Shown here one piece after another: positions 38,295 to 46,382 of a stretch of 64,000 nt of DNA. Position numbers and translations under genes: made by a program. Origin of the DNA: Pseudonocardia autotrophica (GTDB lineage Bacteria; Actinomycetota; Actinomycetes; Mycobacteriales; Pseudonocardiaceae); contig NZ_JNYD01000001.1 of assembly GCF_000717175.1 (NCBI RefSeq), positions 434,001 through 498,000 of the forward strand, read 5' to 3'. The first letter of the stretch is position 1. The number at the start of each line of letters is the position of its first letter. The notes under the pieces were generated by a model. It saw only the letters and a list, made by a program, of their open reading frames with translations. It did not search any database and had not been told where the DNA came from.

Positions 38295-39071
38295 ATGGCG
38301 GGTCGAGGCCGACCGACGGGTCCGACGGGCCCGGTGCTGACCCGCGGGCTCGCCCTGCTCGGCGCCTTCGGCCCCGCCCGCCCCGCGATGACCCTGAGCC
38401 AGCTCGCGCGGCACGCCGGGATGCCGCTCTCGACCGCCCACCGGCTCCTCGGCGAACTCGTCGAGTGGGGCGCCCTCGAGCGCGACGACACCGGCTCCTA
38501 CCGGATCGGGCTGCGCCTCTGGGAGCTCGGCGCGCTCGCCCCGCGGGGCCAGGGCCTGCGGGAACGCGCGCTGCCGTTCCTCGAGGACCTCTCCCAGATC
38601 ACACGGGAGAACGTCCAGCTCGCCGTCCGCGAGGGCACCGAGGTCGTGTTCGTCGAGCGGATCGGCGGCTCCGGGGCGGTCCCGGTCCTCACCCGTGTCG
38701 GAGGGCGGTTCGCGCTGACCGCCACCGGCGTCGGGCTCGTGCTGCTCGCCCACGCCCCCACCGAGGTGCAGGAGGACGTCCTCGGCGGCCGGATCGAGCG
38801 CTTCACCGAGCGCACGGTCACCGATGCCGACGAGCTGCGCCGCATGCTCGCCGACGTCCGCGTGAACGGCTTCTCGATCAGCGACCGCCAGGTCACGATG
38901 GACGCGCTCTCCGTCGGCGCGCCGATCCAGGACGAGCGCGGCCAGGTCGTCGCGGCCGTCTCGCTCGTCGTCCGGCACGGCACGGCGTCGCCGCACACCC
39001 TCACGCCGCTGGTGCGCACCAGCGCACGGGCGATCACCCGCGCCCTCGCCGAGGGCTACCGCGCCGGCTGA
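38295..39071 (+). CDS. IclR-family transcriptional regulator
   Basis: The 258-residue regulator has an N-terminal winged helix-turn-helix (about 15-70; TLSQLARHAGMPLSTAHRLL) and an IclR effector-binding domain (about 85-255; ENVQLAVREGTEVVFVERI, ALSVGAPIQDERGQVVAAVS). IclR proteins bind aromatic or central metabolites and control nearby catabolic operons. ATG 38295 has GGGAGCGG upstream. The MFS-vanAB operon follows on the same strand, and the 221-bp gap contains an IclR-like palindrome (39095-39113). Control of that operon is the natural inference; vanillate or another aromatic acid is the likely signal. Confidence 0.88.
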   Translation: MAGRGRPTGPTGPVLTRGLALLGAFGPARPAMTLSQLARHAGMPLSTAHRLLGELVEWGALERDDTGSYRIGLRLWELGALAPRGQGLRERALPFLEDLSQITRENVQLAVREGTEVVFVERIGGSGAVPVLTRVGGRFALTATGVGLVLLAHAPTEVQEDVLGGRIERFTERTVTDADELRRMLADVRVNGFSISDRQVTMDALSVGAPIQDERGQVVAAVSLVVRHGTASPHTLTPLVRTSARAITRALAEGYRAG

Positions 39072-39094
39072 GCACGAGCCAGCCCGGCACAAAC

Positions 39095-39113
39095 CCTTCC
39101 ATTTTCCGGAAGG
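39095..39113. promoter_or_regulatory. Probable IclR operator CCTTCC-N7-GGAAGG
   Basis: CCTTCC (39095-39100) and GGAAGG (39108-39113) form an inverted repeat with a 7-nt spacer, between the IclR gene and the MFS-vanAB operon. TTCC/GGAA dyads are common in IclR operators. Confidence 0.5.
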
Positions 39114-39251
39114 CCTGTTCGGCCGCGCCGGGCACGGAACGCATGCTCTCGGACACCGCACCGGGACCCGACCCGGGCGGCGCCCGCTCCCACCACGGCC
39201 GTCGTCACGGACCGGTGCGGGCCCCGACGCAGTCGACAACGGAGTGCTGCC

Positions 39252-39296
39252 ATGCGTCCTCCCACCCTTCGCGTTCCCGAGGGCCGGCGCCGATGA
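39252..39296 (+). CDS. 14-codon leader peptide coupled to MFS gene
   Basis: ATG 39252 has GGAG 7 nt upstream and encodes MRPPTLRVPEGRRR. Its TGA (39294-39296) overlaps the MFS ATG (39293) as ATGA. This is the geometry of translational coupling. The peptide is very basic and Pro-rich and may only serve to deliver ribosomes. Confidence 0.4.
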   Translation: MRPPTLRVPEGRRR

Positions 39297-40669
39297 GCGC
39301 CACGGTCCGGGAGCTGATCGACGACCGACCGATGTCCCGCTTCCAGTGGGGCGCCGTCGTCGTGTGCGTGCTGCTGAACATGCTCGACGGCTTCGACGTG
39401 CTGGTCATGGCCTTCACCGGCAAGTCCGTCTCCGCCGACTGGGGACTCAACGGCGCCCAGCTCGGCCTGCTGCTGTCCGCGGGCCTGATCGGCATGGCCG
39501 TCGGCTCGATGGTCGTGGCGCCGTGGGCGGACCGGTTCGGCCGGCGGCCGATCGTGCTCGGATGCCTCGCCGTCGCGGCCGTCGCGATGCTGCTGTCGGC
39601 CGCCAGCCAGTCCCCCGCCCAGCTCGGCGTGCTCCGCGCGGTGACCGGCCTGGGGATCGGCGGCATCCTCGCCACCAGCAACGTGATCGCCGCCGAGTAC
39701 GCCTCGAAGCGCTGGCGCGGACTCGCGGTGAGCCTGAACTCGACCGGCTACGCCCTGGGCGCCACGCTCGGCGGGCTGCTGGCCGCCGTGCTGATCGGCC
39801 AGTTCGGCTGGCGGGCGGTGTTCCTCGTCGGCGGCCTCGCGACCGCCGCGTCGATCCCGCTGGTCTGGTGGCGCCTGCCCGAGTCCCTGGACTTCCTGCT
39901 GGCCCGCCGCCCGGCGGGGGCCCTGGAGCGGGTGAACGCGCTGCTCGCCCGGATGCGCCACGAGGCGCTGGCCGCCCTGCCCGAGCAGACGGCCGCGCCC
40001 AAGGGCGTCGGCGCCGGCTACAAGGAGCTGCTCACGCCGCGGCTGCGCCGCACCACGCTGGTGCTCTGGGTCGTCTTCTTCTGCATCATGGCGGGCTTCT
40101 ACTTCGTGACGAGCTGGACGCCGACCCTGCTGGTCGAGGCCGGCCTCTCCCCCACGGCCGGGATCGCCGGCGGCACCCTGCTCAACGTCGGCGGGATCTT
40201 CGGCGCCGCGCTGCTCGGGCTGCTGGCCGCGAAGTTCGCCCTGCGCACCGTCCTGGCCACGTACCTGGTGGCCACCGGCGGGCTGCTGGCGATCTTCATC
40301 GGCGCGTCGTCCTCGCTCGCCGCGGCCTTCGCGATCGCCGCCGTGATCGGCGTGTTCGTCAACGGCTGCGTCGCCGGGCTCTACGCCCTCACCCCGACGG
40401 TCTACGACCCGGCCGTGCGCACCACCGGCGTGGGCACCGGCCTGGCCATCGGCCGCGCCGGGGCGATCCTCGCCCCGACGCTCGCCGGCACGCTGCTCGA
40501 CGGCGGCTGGACGCCCGAGCAGCTCTACATCGCCTTCGGCGTGGTCTTCGTGGCCACCGCCGCCCTGCTCTTCCTCCTCCGGCTGCGCAGCACCACCCCG
40601 GACACCACCCCGGGCACCGCACCGCGCGCCGCCGGCACCACCGTCCGACCCGAGGGAGCCACCTCATGA
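39293..40669 (+). CDS. MFS transporter, aromatic acid:H+ symporter (AAHS) family
   Basis: The 458-residue transporter has 12 predicted membrane helices and the AAHS motifs. DGFD appears in the first helix (NMLDGFDVLVMAFTGKSVS), and PWADRFGRRPIVL is the loop 2-3 motif. It probably imports vanillate, protocatechuate or a similar aromatic acid with protons. ATG 39293 overlaps the end of a short leader ORF, and GAGGG lies 10 nt upstream. The next gene, vanA-like, overlaps by ATGA at 40666, so transport and demethylation genes are co-translated. The IclR gene upstream is its likely regulator. Confidence 0.88.
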   Translation: MSATVRELIDDRPMSRFQWGAVVVCVLLNMLDGFDVLVMAFTGKSVSADWGLNGAQLGLLLSAGLIGMAVGSMVVAPWADRFGRRPIVLGCLAVAAVAMLLSAASQSPAQLGVLRAVTGLGIGGILATSNVIAAEYASKRWRGLAVSLNSTGYALGATLGGLLAAVLIGQFGWRAVFLVGGLATAASIPLVWWRLPESLDFLLARRPAGALERVNALLARMRHEALAALPEQTAAPKGVGAGYKELLTPRLRRTTLVLWVVFFCIMAGFYFVTSWTPTLLVEAGLSPTAGIAGGTLLNVGGIFGAALLGLLAAKFALRTVLATYLVATGGLLAIFIGASSSLAAAFAIAAVIGVFVNGCVAGLYALTPTVYDPAVRTTGVGTGLAIGRAGAILAPTLAGTLLDGGWTPEQLYIAFGVVFVATAALLFLLRLRSTTPDTTPGTAPRAAGTTVRPEGATS

Positions 40670-41730
40670 GCACCATCCCCCGCGACCAGTGGTACGTCGC
40701 CGCGTACGGCTCCGAGATCCGCCACGAGCTGTTCGCCCGGACCATCTGCGACGAGCCGATCCTGTTCTGGCGCACCGAGTCCGGCGAGGTCGTCGCGAAC
40801 TCCGACCGCTGCGTGCACCGCCGCTTCCCGCTGTCCCGGGCCCCGTCCCGGCTCGTCGACGACAAGGTCGTCTGCGGCTACCACGGCTTCACCTACGGCT
40901 CGGACGGCAAGTGCGTCGCCGTGCCCGGCCAGACCCGCGTGCCGCGCACCGCCCGGCTCACCCCGTACCCGGTCGTCGAGCTCGACTCGCTGATCTGGAT
41001 CTGGATCGGTGACCCCGCGCTGGCCGACCCGACCCGCATCCCGCGCGTCCCCTACCTGGCCTCGCCGGACTTCACCACGGTCCGCGGGATGGAGCCGCTG
41101 CAGGCCCGCTTCTCGCTGCTGGTCGACAACCTGCTCGACCTGTCGCACGAGACCTACCTGCACGGCGGGTACATCGGCACCCCCGAGGTCGCCTCGACCC
41201 CGATCTCGACCGAGGTCGACGACGAGGCCGGCATCGTCTACGTCTCCCGGCACATGGACGACGCGGAGTGCCCGCCCTTCTACTCGAAGTCGACCGGCCT
41301 GCAGGGGCGGATCGCCCGCTGGCAGGACATCGAGTACACCCCGCCGTGCCTGTACAAGCTGCACAGCCGGATCGCGCCCGTCGGCTCCGTCCCGAACCCC
41401 GACGGCACCGACCCCGACGCCTTCCACGTCGAGGTCGTCTACGCGATCACCCCGGAGACCGAGCACTCCACGCACGACTTCTGGATGGTGGCCCGCGACT
41501 TCGCGCTCGACGACGAGGAGGTCTCGGCCTTCCTCGCCGAGAACAACCGGACCGTCGTGCTGCAGGACGTCGAGGCCCTCGACGTGCTCGAGCAGGTGAT
41601 CCAGGGCGAGCCGGAGGGCTACCAGGAGCTCTCGATCAACATCGACACCGGTGGCCTGGCCGCGCGCCGGATGCTGGCCCGGATGGTCGGGCAGGCCCCG
41701 CGCAACGCCCCGGCGGCCCCCGCCCGATGA
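40666..41730 (+). CDS. vanA: Rieske oxygenase, vanillate O-demethylase oxygenase-like
   Basis: The 354-residue oxygenase has a Rieske centre with CVH (Cys49, His51) and CGYH (Cys70, His73), then a mononuclear-iron site in DNLLDLSHETYLH (His161, His166) with an Asp later. Overall layout fits VanA, which converts vanillate to protocatechuate and formaldehyde using electrons from VanB. Other methoxy- or carboxy-aromatic substrates such as phthalate or isovanillate are possible. It overlaps the MFS gene and the 79-codon small gene by 4 nt each (ATGA). A reductase gene follows at 41986. Confidence 0.83.
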   Translation: MSTIPRDQWYVAAYGSEIRHELFARTICDEPILFWRTESGEVVANSDRCVHRRFPLSRAPSRLVDDKVVCGYHGFTYGSDGKCVAVPGQTRVPRTARLTPYPVVELDSLIWIWIGDPALADPTRIPRVPYLASPDFTTVRGMEPLQARFSLLVDNLLDLSHETYLHGGYIGTPEVASTPISTEVDDEAGIVYVSRHMDDAECPPFYSKSTGLQGRIARWQDIEYTPPCLYKLHSRIAPVGSVPNPDGTDPDAFHVEVVYAITPETEHSTHDFWMVARDFALDDEEVSAFLAENNRTVVLQDVEALDVLEQVIQGEPEGYQELSINIDTGGLAARRMLARMVGQAPRNAPAAPAR

Positions 41731-41966
41731 GCGCCGGCATCCCGGAGGCCCCGCCCGTCCTGGGCGGCGACCGCGTCTACCGCATCCACTGGGTCCTGGG
41801 CACCGACCGGCTCCGCGCCGTCTGCCACTGCGGCAGCGAGCGGATCTTCGAGGACCCGGTGGAGCTGTGGGAGTGGCTGCTGGCCCACCCGGACGGCCAC
41901 GGGCCCGCCGCCGTCCCCGCACCGTCGCCCGAGCCCGCACCGGCCCGCGAGCCCGCGCCGGCCTGA
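41727..41966 (+). CDS. 79-residue CHCG protein inside the vanA-vanB operon
   Basis: The product has a short conserved-looking core: YRIHWVLGTDRLRAVCHCGSER, then FEDPVELWEWLLAHPDGH. The tail is Pro/Ala/Glu-rich. The CHCG may bind a metal. ATG 41727 overlaps the vanA-like stop by ATGA and the reductase gene starts 20 nt after its stop, so it is built into the operon. I do not know a function. A small partner or assembly factor of the oxygenase is possible. Confidence 0.7.
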   Translation: MSAGIPEAPPVLGGDRVYRIHWVLGTDRLRAVCHCGSERIFEDPVELWEWLLAHPDGHGPAAVPAPSPEPAPAREPAPA

Positions 41967-41985
41967 GCACCCCGAGGAGACCCGA

Positions 41986-42948
41986 ATGCAGGCCGATACC
42001 CCAGAGCCCGAGCTCGACCTGGTCCTCGACAAGAAGGAGATCCTGGCCGACGGCGTCGTACAGCTGACCCTGCGCGACCCCGCCGGTGCGGACCTGCCCG
42101 CCTGGGAGCCCGGGGCGCACGTCGACCTGGTGCTCACCGACGGGCTGACCCGGCAGTACTCGCTCTGCGGCGACCCGGCGGAGCGCTCGGTGCTGCAGGT
42201 CGCGGTCCTGCGCGAGCCCGCGGGCCGGGGCGGCTCGGCCCACGTCCACGACGTGCTGGCCGAGGGCGACACCGTGCGGGTCCGCGGGCCGCGCAACCAC
42301 TTCGCGCTGGTCGCGGCCCCGCGGTACCTGTTCCTCGCCGGCGGCATCGGCATCACGCCGATCCTGCCGATGATCGCGGCGGCCGAGGTGGCGGGCGCGG
42401 ACTGGCGGCTGGTCTACGGCGGCCGCACCCGCGCGTCGATGGCCTTCCGCGACCGGCTCGAGGAGCGCCACCCCGACCGGGTGGACGTCCGTCCGCAGGA
42501 CGAGACGGGGCTGCTCGACCTGGCCGCCCTGCTCGGCGAGCCGGCCGAGGGCACCGCGGTCTACTGCTGCGGGCCGGAGCCCCTGCTGGCCGCCGTCGAG
42601 GAGCGGTGCGCGGCCTGGCCGGCCGGGACCCTGCACCTGGAGCGGTTCGCCCCCAAGGCCGGCGCGGACGACGGGCCGCGGGAGGCGTTCGAAATCGAAC
42701 TCGCGCAGACCGGCACGACGCTGACCGTGCCGGCGGACCGGTCGATCCTCGAGGTCGTGGAGGAGGCCGGCGTCGGGATCCTCTCGTCGTGCCGCGAGGG
42801 CACCTGCGGCACCTGCGAGACGGGGCTGCTCGAGGGCGTCGCGGACCACCGCGACTCGGTGCTCACCGCCGAGGAGCAGGCGGCGAACGACGCGATGATG
42901 ATCTGCGTGTCCCGCTCCTGCTCGGCCCGCCTGGTGCTCGACCTCTGA
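41986..42948 (+). CDS. vanB: Oxygenase reductase, VanB-like (FMN, NAD, plant-type 2Fe-2S)
   Basis: The 320-residue reductase passes electrons from NADH to the Rieske oxygenase. An N-terminal flavin domain has RQYSL, a nucleotide domain has FLAGGIGITPILPM and YCCGPEPLL, and the C-terminal ferredoxin domain has the 2Fe-2S motif CREGTCGTC followed by a fourth Cys (MICVSRSCSA). This order (FMN, NAD, 2Fe-2S) is that of the VanB/phthalate dioxygenase reductase class. ATG 41986 follows GAGGAGAC by 4 nt. It is last in the MFS-vanA-small-vanB operon. Confidence 0.88.
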   Translation: MQADTPEPELDLVLDKKEILADGVVQLTLRDPAGADLPAWEPGAHVDLVLTDGLTRQYSLCGDPAERSVLQVAVLREPAGRGGSAHVHDVLAEGDTVRVRGPRNHFALVAAPRYLFLAGGIGITPILPMIAAAEVAGADWRLVYGGRTRASMAFRDRLEERHPDRVDVRPQDETGLLDLAALLGEPAEGTAVYCCGPEPLLAAVEERCAAWPAGTLHLERFAPKAGADDGPREAFEIELAQTGTTLTVPADRSILEVVEEAGVGILSSCREGTCGTCETGLLEGVADHRDSVLTAEEQAANDAMMICVSRSCSARLVLDL

Positions 42949-43035
42949 GAACCACCCGCCCCCGGCGTCGAGGCCCCGTCGAACGAGGGGCGACCCGCCG
43001 CGTCCCTTCGCACCTGTGGATCCGCTGAGAGATTC

Positions 43036-43059
43036 CGTAACGATGTTGCGATCGGGGTA
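43036..43059 (+). promoter_or_regulatory. Weak SigF/SigB-like promoter before stress membrane gene
   Basis: GTAAC near 43037 and GGGTAC near 43056-43061 are about 14 nt apart, loosely like GTTT-N15-GGGTA. The downstream gene is a stress-response membrane protein type. The match is weak. Confidence 0.25.
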
Positions 43060-43094
43060 CACCGAGGTCACGGCCTCACGCGGAGGAGAACGCC

Positions 43095-43382
43095 ATGACC
43101 ATCACCGGGATCATCTCGGCCCTGCTCGTCGGCCTGCTCATCGGAGCCCTGGGCCGGCTCGTCGTGCCCGGGAAGCAGCGCATCCCGATCTGGCTGACGA
43201 TCGTGATCGGCATCGTCGCGGCCTTCGTCGGGTCGTACCTCGCCGGTCTGTTCGGCTACCGGAACTCCGGCGGCGGGTTCCCGTGGCTCCTGCTGGTCAT
43301 CCAGGTGGCGGTCGCGGCGGTCGGCGTCGTCCTCGCCGCGGGGGCCTACGGCCGGCGGCACCGCGGCATGCTGCGCCGCTGA
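43095..43382 (+). CDS. GlsB/YeaQ/YmgE family small membrane protein
   Basis: The 95-residue protein has three hydrophobic helices with the family glycine pattern GLLIGALGRLVVPGKQ, WLTIVIGIVAAFVGSYLAGLFG and a final helix before a basic end. YeaQ/GlsB proteins are stress-induced in other bacteria, with unclear function. ATG 43095 has a strong GGAGGAG 7 nt upstream. A hairpin (43380-43411) separates it from the convergent neighbour. Confidence 0.85.
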   Translation: MTITGIISALLVGLLIGALGRLVVPGKQRIPIWLTIVIGIVAAFVGSYLAGLFGYRNSGGGFPWLLLVIQVAVAAVGVVLAAGAYGRRHRGMLRR

Positions 43383-43411
43383 GCGGGCCCCGCGCAACGG
43401 GCCCGTGCTCA
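43380..43411. terminator. Terminator hairpin between convergent genes
   Basis: CGGGCCC (43384-43390) pairs with GGGCCCG (43399-43405) around an 8-nt loop, and TGAGC/GCTCA extends the stem with a small bulge. It spans the stops of both converging genes. Confidence 0.6.
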
Positions 43412-43810
43412 GCGGGTGCGTCGCCCGGCCGCGCCGAACCAGTAGCCGAGGACCGTGCCGGCCATGCCGGTCACGGGGGCGAGGTAGAGGGTGAACTGCT
43501 GGGCGTCGAGCCGCAGCACGAGCGCCAGGACCGACAGGGCGGCCACGACCGCCACGACGATCACCAGGACGGCCGTGCGCACCCGCGCCTCCATCCGGCG
43601 CTCGGCCTGCACGGCGTCGTCGCAGCCCGCCCGGTAGATCGCCTCCACCTGCGCGGCGATCTTCCGGTGGGCCTCGGCCTTCGCCTGCTCCAGCCGCACG
43701 AGGAGTTCCGCGCAGTCGGCGGCCCCGTCGAGACGGTGCCGCTCGAGCACGGCGAGGGCGTCCTCCGCGATGTCGTCGATCTGGCTGTCGAACCTCGTCA
43801 TCGGGTTCAT
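43409..43810 (-). CDS. Small two-helix membrane protein
   Basis: The 133-residue product has an N-terminal helical, charged region (about 1-70; DSQIDDIAEDALAVLERHR) and two hydrophobic helices (about 80-100 and 105-125). The tail is basic. ATG 43810 has GGGAGG upstream. No family is recognised. The N-terminal part may be a coiled coil facing the cytoplasm. Confidence 0.65.
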   Translation of the reverse strand: MNPMTRFDSQIDDIAEDALAVLERHRLDGAADCAELLVRLEQAKAEAHRKIAAQVEAIYRAGCDDAVQAERRMEARVRTAVLVIVVAVVAALSVLALVLRLDAQQFTLYLAPVTGMAGTVLGYWFGAAGRRTR

Positions 43811-43984
43811 GACGGCCCCGCCTCCCCGGCTCGGTCGTGTGCCCATCAGGGTCGTGCCGTGCGGCCACCGGGCACAGAGGGTGGTCCCGCCGGTACGCGG
43901 GGGTGGCCCCTACTCCTCGCCCGGGCCGAGCCGACGGGCGGACCCGGCCGGGCGCGCCGCCGACGCCGTCGAGCGCGCGGCTCC

Positions 43985-43990
43985 TAGGCT
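43985..43990 (+). promoter_or_regulatory. -10 box TAGGCT before integrase
   Basis: TAGGCT lies 6 nt before a GTG (43997) and 38 nt before the integrase ATG 44029. Transcription probably begins at or near 43997. Confidence 0.45.
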
Positions 43991-43996
43991 CGTGCC

Positions 43997-44038
43997 GTGC
44001 ACGACCGAGCCCTCACGACCCGTCCGACATGCCGGTGA
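43997..44038 (+). CDS. 13-codon leaderless uORF overlapping the integrase start
   Basis: GTG 43997, placed as a leaderless start 6 nt after TAGGCT, encodes a 13-residue peptide beginning MHDRALTTRP. It stops at TGA 44036-44038, just past the integrase ATG 44029 in another frame. The integrase has no Shine-Dalgarno, so uORF translation could control it. Confidence 0.3.
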   Translation: MHDRALTTRPTCR

Positions 44039-45096
44039 CCGGCCGGGAGACCGCGCTCACCCCCCGGGCGACGTCCGCGCTGCGGCGCCGGCCGCTGCCC
44101 GGGGACCCCGCCTCCGACGCGACGCTGCGGGTCGACGCGCTCGACGCGGCGGCCGACCACTACCTCGACGCGGAGCGGGTGGCCAGCACCCGTGAGGCCT
44201 ACGCGCGGGACTGGGCCGCCTGGGAGGACTACACCCGGTGGGCCGGCATCCCGCTGCTCTCCGGGGGCCGCGGCGCCCTGGTCGGGTTCGTGCTCTGGCT
44301 CGAGCAGGGTGCGCCCCGGGTCGGGCGGGAGCCCGGCGCGCCGGCCGCGCCCGCCACCATCCGGCGCAAGCTCGCCGGGGCGCTGCACGGGCTGAGGAGG
44401 TTCGGGGCCGATGTCGACCCCCGCGGCCCGGCCGCCGCCCGCGAGGCCCTCACCATCTACCGGCGCCGTCTCGCCGCCGGCGGCGAGCGGCGCGGCCGCG
44501 GCCAGGCCCACGCCGTGGACCTGCGGGCCGTGCTCGCGATGTCGCAGGCGTGCCCCGACACCCGCCGCGGCCTGCGCGACCGCGCCATGCTGACCATCGG
44601 CTTCTACGGCGCGACCCGGGCCAGCGACCAGGCCCACCTGCTGACCTCGGACGTGCTCGTCGAGCAGAACGGCGTGGTCCTCGACGTCCGGGTCGGCAAG
44701 ACGACCGGCCGCAGCGCGCTGCCCCGGCGCCGGCACCCCCTGCTCTGTCCCCGCTCGGCCTGGCTGGCGTGGCTGCGGGCGAGCGGGCACACGGGCGGCC
44801 CCGCCTTCCGGCGCATCGACCGGCACGACACCGTCCGCGACGAACCGCTGTCCCCCGACGCCGTCACCGCGGTGATCGCGCGGGCCGGGGAACGCGCCGG
44901 GCTCCCCTACCCGGTCACCTGCCACTCCCTGCGGGCCGGCTTCGCCACCGAGTCCTACCGCGCGGGCGCCTCGCTGCTCGACATCGCCACCCAGGGACGC
45001 TGGGCGCCCGGTTCGCAGGAGCTGTTCCGCTACATCCGCACGGTGGACCAGTGGCGGCACAACGCGGCCGACGGGCTCGACCTCGAACCCGGCTGA
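44029..45096 (+). CDS. Tyrosine recombinase/integrase
   Basis: The 355-residue product has an N-terminal SAM-like DNA-binding domain (about 40-125; DHYLDAERVASTREAYARDW) and a catalytic domain with all key residues: Arg197 (GATRAS), Lys224 (VGKTTGR), His299 and Arg302 (CHSLR), Trp325 and the nucleophile Tyr335 (LFRYIRT). It looks active. ATG 44029 is the best start, though it lacks a Shine-Dalgarno. No phage, conjugation, excisionase or tRNA gene is nearby, and I see no att repeat. It may be a chromosomal Xer-like or stand-alone recombinase, or a remnant. Confidence 0.83.
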   Translation: MPVTGRETALTPRATSALRRRPLPGDPASDATLRVDALDAAADHYLDAERVASTREAYARDWAAWEDYTRWAGIPLLSGGRGALVGFVLWLEQGAPRVGREPGAPAAPATIRRKLAGALHGLRRFGADVDPRGPAAAREALTIYRRRLAAGGERRGRGQAHAVDLRAVLAMSQACPDTRRGLRDRAMLTIGFYGATRASDQAHLLTSDVLVEQNGVVLDVRVGKTTGRSALPRRRHPLLCPRSAWLAWLRASGHTGGPAFRRIDRHDTVRDEPLSPDAVTAVIARAGERAGLPYPVTCHSLRAGFATESYRAGASLLDIATQGRWAPGSQELFRYIRTVDQWRHNAADGLDLEPG

Positions 45097-45158
45097 CGCC
45101 GTTTCAGGGCCGCGGGGCCGGGAACGCAGGCCGACATCGACCTGCGGAGGTGACAGCC

Positions 45159-46367
45159 GTGCTGTCCGACAAGTCCCGTCCGGTGATCGAGGCGACGCTG
45201 CCCGTGGTGGGCGAGAACATCGGCACGATCGCCACCCGCTTCTACGAGCACCTGTTCGCCGAGCACCCCGAGCTGCTGGACGGCACGTTCAACCGCGGCA
45301 ACCAGGTCGACGGCTCGCAGCAGCAGGCGCTGGCCGGGTCCGTCGCCTCGTTCGCGAGCGTGCTGGTGAGCGCACCCGACCGCACTCCGGAGAAGCTGCT
45401 GCGCCGCATCGCGCACAAGCACGCGTCCCTCGGCATCCGCCCCGAGCAGTACCAGGTCGTCCACGACAACCTGATGTGGGCGATCGTCGACGTGCTCGGC
45501 GACGCGGTGACCCCCGAGGTCGCCGCCGCCTGGGACGAGGTCTACTGGCTGATGGCGAGCGCGCTGATCAACCAGGAGCGCGGCCTCTACAGCGCACGCG
45601 GGGTCCGGCCGGAGACGGTCTGGCGGCCGTGGCGGGTCGAGCGGAAGATCCGGGAGACCGACGACGTCGTGACGTTCGTGGTCGAGCGGGTCGACGACCG
45701 GCTGGTCAAGACCTCGCTGCCGGGCCAGTACGTCACGGTCCTGATGCCGATGCCGGACGGCGTGCGGCAGCCCCGCCAGTACAGCCTGACCCGCGCCGAC
45801 GACGGGCAGCATCGCCAGTTCGCCGTCAAACGCGTGCAGGGCGACGGGAAGCCCGACGGCGAGATGTCCACGCTGCTCTGCGACACGGTCGAGATCGGCG
45901 ACGTCCTGACGATGTCGTTGCCCTACGGCGACGTCGTCCTGGACGACGCGGGCCGCCCCGTGGTCTTCGCGAGTGCGGGCATCGGCATCACGCCGATGGC
46001 GGGGATGCTCTCGCACCTGGTCGCCGCGAACTCCGGGCTGAACATCACGCTCCTGCACGCCGACGCGAACGAGGGGTCGTTCGCCCTCCGCCGCCAGGTC
46101 GTCGAGGACGTCCTCACCGCCCGCAACGCCTCGCTCCACGTCTGGTACGAGGACGGCACGGGCAGCATCGAACCGATGGACGGGGTCCACGCCGGGTTGA
46201 TGGACCTGTCCGAGGTCACGCTGCCCGACGACGCGCTGTACTACCTGTGCGGCCCGATCCCCTTCATGCAGGCGATCCGCTCGGCGCTGATCGAACGCGG
46301 GGTCGCGCCCTCCGAGATCCAGTACGAGGTGTTCGGCCCCGACCTGTGGCAGGCCGACCTCGACTGA
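45159..46367 (+). CDS. hmp: Flavohemoprotein (nitric oxide dioxygenase)
   Basis: Hmp oxidises nitric oxide to nitrate using NAD(P)H and oxygen. The 402-residue product has an N-terminal globin domain with TyrB10 (Tyr29), a distal Gln in DGSQQQAL and proximal His88 in AHKHASLGI, then the FAD domain with RQYSLT and the NAD domain with SAGIGITPMAGM and YLCGPIPFM. GTG 45159 has GGAGG 8 nt upstream. The C-terminal EVFGPDLW is the typical end. It converges on the FAD-enzyme gene with 15 nt between. NO detoxification is expected; no NsrR-like gene adjoins it. Confidence 0.93.
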   Translation: MLSDKSRPVIEATLPVVGENIGTIATRFYEHLFAEHPELLDGTFNRGNQVDGSQQQALAGSVASFASVLVSAPDRTPEKLLRRIAHKHASLGIRPEQYQVVHDNLMWAIVDVLGDAVTPEVAAAWDEVYWLMASALINQERGLYSARGVRPETVWRPWRVERKIRETDDVVTFVVERVDDRLVKTSLPGQYVTVLMPMPDGVRQPRQYSLTRADDGQHRQFAVKRVQGDGKPDGEMSTLLCDTVEIGDVLTMSLPYGDVVLDDAGRPVVFASAGIGITPMAGMLSHLVAANSGLNITLLHADANEGSFALRRQVVEDVLTARNASLHVWYEDGTGSIEPMDGVHAGLMDLSEVTLPDDALYYLCGPIPFMQAIRSALIERGVAPSEIQYEVFGPDLWQADLD

Positions 46368-46382
46368 CGGGGAGCGGGGGCG

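Noticed and set aside
36552..39239. An 895-codon minus-strand frame
   Set aside because: It is mostly shadow of the reductase and IclR genes; only the last 98 codons look real.
44029..46367. A genomic island bounded by the integrase
   Set aside because: No tRNA, att repeats, phage or conjugation genes, or composition shift could be seen around it.
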